A stretch of 44,049 bases of DNA from Bacteroidota bacterium. Lineage in GTDB: Bacteria > Bacteroidota > Bacteroidia > Sphingobacteriales > Sphingobacteriaceae. Numbering within the stretch: the first letter of the stretch is position 1; every line of letters begins with the position of its first letter. A program made the translations under genes and the position numbers. The stretch covers positions 27,548 to 71,596 of the forward strand of contig JABDGE010000005.1 in the NCBI GenBank assembly GCA_013286235.1. The letters are read 5' to 3'. The notes below the pieces were generated by a model. It was not told where the DNA came from and made no database searches. It worked only from the letters and a program-made list of their open reading frames with translations. Below are positions 42,592 to 44,049 of this stretch, in pieces.

Positions 42592-42620
42592 ATAGCGATG
42601 GGTTTGAAACCCATCGCTAT
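42592..42620. repeat. 29-nt near-perfect palindrome
   Basis: ATAGCGATGGGTTT (42592-42605) and AAACCCATCGCTAT (42607-42620) are exact reverse complements around a single G. It sits 6 bp after the end of the ATP-grasp gene and 48 bp before the GCS2-type gene. There is no T-run; it may be a mobile extragenic palindrome or an RNA processing site. Confidence 0.9.
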
Positions 42621-42626
42621 GAACGG

Positions 42627-43715
42627 TCATTTAGCACTCTTTTTCGCCTTCGCTTTCACAGGCTTATCCTTTATCACTCCTTCGTCTAAAATTTCATGGG
42701 CTATCTTGCCTTCCGTTGCTTCCTTCCTATCCGCTTTCTTTTCCACTTTCTTTTCCGACGATAACAGATCCACGCCCGCGGCGCCAGTCCTCACAAATTC
42801 TCCCCAAGTCAAATTGTCCGCGTCATTTTTATGTTTTTTGGCCCGCTCAATGGCATAGTCGGCGGCGGTTTCCACCACCCAGTCAAAATTTTCCTGGCCA
42901 ACACTGGTTACTTCAGCATCAGGCGCCGGGTTGCAAAAATCAATGGCATAGGGAACGCCGTTGCGAATGGCAAACTCAACCGTATTGAAATCATAGCCGA
43001 GGTATTTGTTCAGCTTGATCACGTAATTTTTAACCAGCTCCAGCAGTTTCTTTTCAGCAGGCGCTTTTCCGTGTTCATAACGCAGGTGATGCGGGTTGCG
43101 CGGCTCGTATTGCATGATCCGTACATGCTTGCCGCCTATGCAGTAACAGCGGAAGTAATCATCAAAAGTAACCTCCTCCTGCAGCATCATTACGTACTGT
43201 TTGGTTTTGGCGTATTTGTCGAAAAAATCATCGCTGTCATGCAGCTTGTAAACCTCTTTCCAGCCCCCGCCGTCAAACGGTTTCATATATGCCGGGAAAC
43301 CCACATAGCCAAATATCCCCTCCCAATCAAGCGGGTAGGCAAGGTTGCGGAATGATTGCCCAGTGGTATCATCAGGCATATCTTTTGACGGCAAAATAAC
43401 AGTTTTCGGCACCGGCACGCCGATCTTTACCGCCAGGGCGTTGTTAAAAAACTTTTCATCGGCACTCCACCAAAACGGGTTGTTGATCACCGCCGTCCCA
43501 CAGATCGCAGCGTTTTTGAGCATAGCCCGGTAAAATGGCACATCCTGCGATATACGGTCAATGATCACCGCATAATCCAGCGGCTCCGCCTGCATTACTT
43601 TGTCAATGTGCACAAACTCTGCGCTAATGTTTTTTTCTGCTTTTTGGTTGATCCGGTCAACAAAAGCATGGGGGAACGAATTTTCCTGCCCGAATAAGAT
43701 ACCTATTTTTTTCAT
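42627..43715 (-). CDS. ATP-grasp ligase, RimK-like, with lysine-rich tail
   Basis: The 362-residue protein has an N-terminal pre-ATP-grasp region (KKIGILFGQENSFPHAF), the ATP-binding GFPAYMKPFDGGGWKEVY (139-156, Lys145), LQEEVTFDDYFRCYCIGGKHVR and the metal-binding VEFAIRNGVPYAIDFCNPAPD (247-266). It is expected to activate a carboxylate as acyl-phosphate and join it to an amine. The last 40 residues are Lys/Glu-rich and unusual for the fold. It is upstream of the GCS2-type gene in the ligase cluster. Confidence 0.88.
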   Translation of the reverse strand: MKKIGILFGQENSFPHAFVDRINQKAEKNISAEFVHIDKVMQAEPLDYAVIIDRISQDVPFYRAMLKNAAICGTAVINNPFWWSADEKFFNNALAVKIGVPVPKTVILPSKDMPDDTTGQSFRNLAYPLDWEGIFGYVGFPAYMKPFDGGGWKEVYKLHDSDDFFDKYAKTKQYVMMLQEEVTFDDYFRCYCIGGKHVRIMQYEPRNPHHLRYEHGKAPAEKKLLELVKNYVIKLNKYLGYDFNTVEFAIRNGVPYAIDFCNPAPDAEVTSVGQENFDWVVETAADYAIERAKKHKNDADNLTWGEFVRTGAAGVDLLSSEKKVEKKADRKEATEGKIAHEILDEGVIKDKPVKAKAKKSAK

Positions 43716-43748
43716 GGTAGTTTTATTTTGATGTAATACTTTTATCTA

Positions 43749-43913
43749 TTGCTTCTTGACTCTTGCTTCTTGACTCTTGCTTCTTAGCCACGCTTTTACT
43801 GCAAACTGCCAACTAATTTCCTGGTTCCTGCTTCTTAGCAAGGCTTTTACTGCAAACTGCCAACTAATTTCCCGTTTCTTGGCTCTTGATTCTTGATTCT
43901 TGACTCTCGACGC
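43749..43913. repeat. Heptad arrays and a 51-bp tandem repeat
   Basis: Six in-phase heptads alternate TTGCTTC and TTGACTC (43749-43790), followed by two copies of a 51-bp unit (43779-43829 and 43830-43880) and then TTGGCTC, TTGATTC, TTGATTC, TTGACTC, TCGACGC (43879-43913). The 51-bp unit contains ACTGCAAACTGCC, also found in the array at 160-187. An open frame across it (43746-43955, minus) is accidental. Confidence 0.85.
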
Positions 43914-44049
43914 TATCGTATCGTCGATAAATAATGCGGAAACATCACCCGCCACATCGGCCAGTCATGGCTGCCACCCCCCCCCGGCGAACGCGCCCGC
44001 CGGTATGCCTGGTATGATAAGATGCTGTACGATGAGCTGGCGCCCTGGG
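43913..44049 (-). CDS. Probable alpha/beta-hydrolase esterase, C-terminal end (partial)
   Basis: The last 44 residues of a minus-strand gene are visible, ending with TAG at 43915-43913; the rest lies beyond the window. GGSHDWPMWRVMFPHYL matches the C-terminal pattern of esterases of the alpha/beta-hydrolase (antigen 85-like) type, with the catalytic His in GSHDW. A run of nine C at 43977-43985 lies just before this motif and could hide a sequencing frameshift. It is upstream of, and in line with, the ligase cluster, and so may be part of it. Confidence 0.55.
   Translation of the reverse strand, partial: QGASSSYSILSYQAYRRARSPGGGGSHDWPMWRVMFPHYLSTIR

Noticed and set aside
43746..43955. 69-codon minus-strand frame rich in EISWQFAVKA repeats
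   Set aside because: It is the translation of the 51-bp tandem repeat and heptads; the adjacent esterase end is in another frame.
1..44049. tRNA, rRNA, insertion sequence or prophage genes
   Set aside because: No cloverleaf-like, rRNA-like or transposase/integrase sequence was recognised on either strand by eye; a covariance-model scan would be needed for certainty.

Overview
The window looks like chromosomal DNA of a Bacteroidota, most likely a Sphingobacteriaceae member close to Mucilaginibacter or Pedobacter. This rests on gldJ and porV (gliding and type IX secretion), Bacteroidota-type promoters (TAnnTTTG boxes), mostly absent Shine-Dalgarno sequences, a Bacteroidota-style 14-subunit Nuo operon with a short NuoG, and an exbB-exbD-exbD-tonB block. 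The genus is an inference; there is no rRNA or tRNA in the window.

Layout. 1-650: a perfect 324-bp direct repeat carrying the 3' ends of a cupin gene and of metK. 541-5677: metK (-), a lipid kinase, a SUI1-family protein and pckA. 5846-12132: exbB, two exbD, tonB, a small membrane protein, a PstS-like lipoprotein and a TPR protein, which together look like a TonB energising module. 12218-26548: the complex I genes nuoA to nuoN. nuoA is cut off from nuoB by 448 bp of repeat-rich DNA. Two tandem paralogous small membrane proteins lie between nuoE and nuoF, and a Uma2-family gene lies between nuoF and nuoG. 26856-31546: a DedA protein, pyrophosphatase, a CNNM/CBS protein, rsmE, a DUF4159 protein and a biotinyl carrier domain protein. 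31700-35316: gldJ (-) divergent from porV-ispF. 35387-38999: a three-domain GH18-like/deacetylase/glycosyltransferase and a 53-aa Cys-rich FeoB-associated-type protein (-). 39302-44049: a minus-strand cluster of two ATP-grasp enzymes, a GCS2-type carboxylate-amine ligase, a class I glutamine amidotransferase and the 3' end of a likely esterase. This is the best candidate for a little-described biosynthetic system.

The most unusual non-coding signal is a set of in-phase heptad (sometimes octad) word repeats in about eleven intergenic gaps. The words differ from gap to gap while the period is kept. Three of these arrays sit next to the palindrome CCCGATAGCTATCGGG or a variant. Other intergenic elements include REP-like hairpins, a 29-nt near-perfect palindrome inside the ligase cluster, and two -7 boxes placed 4 nt before an ATG (nuoA and the Cys-rich gene), which predict leaderless mRNAs.
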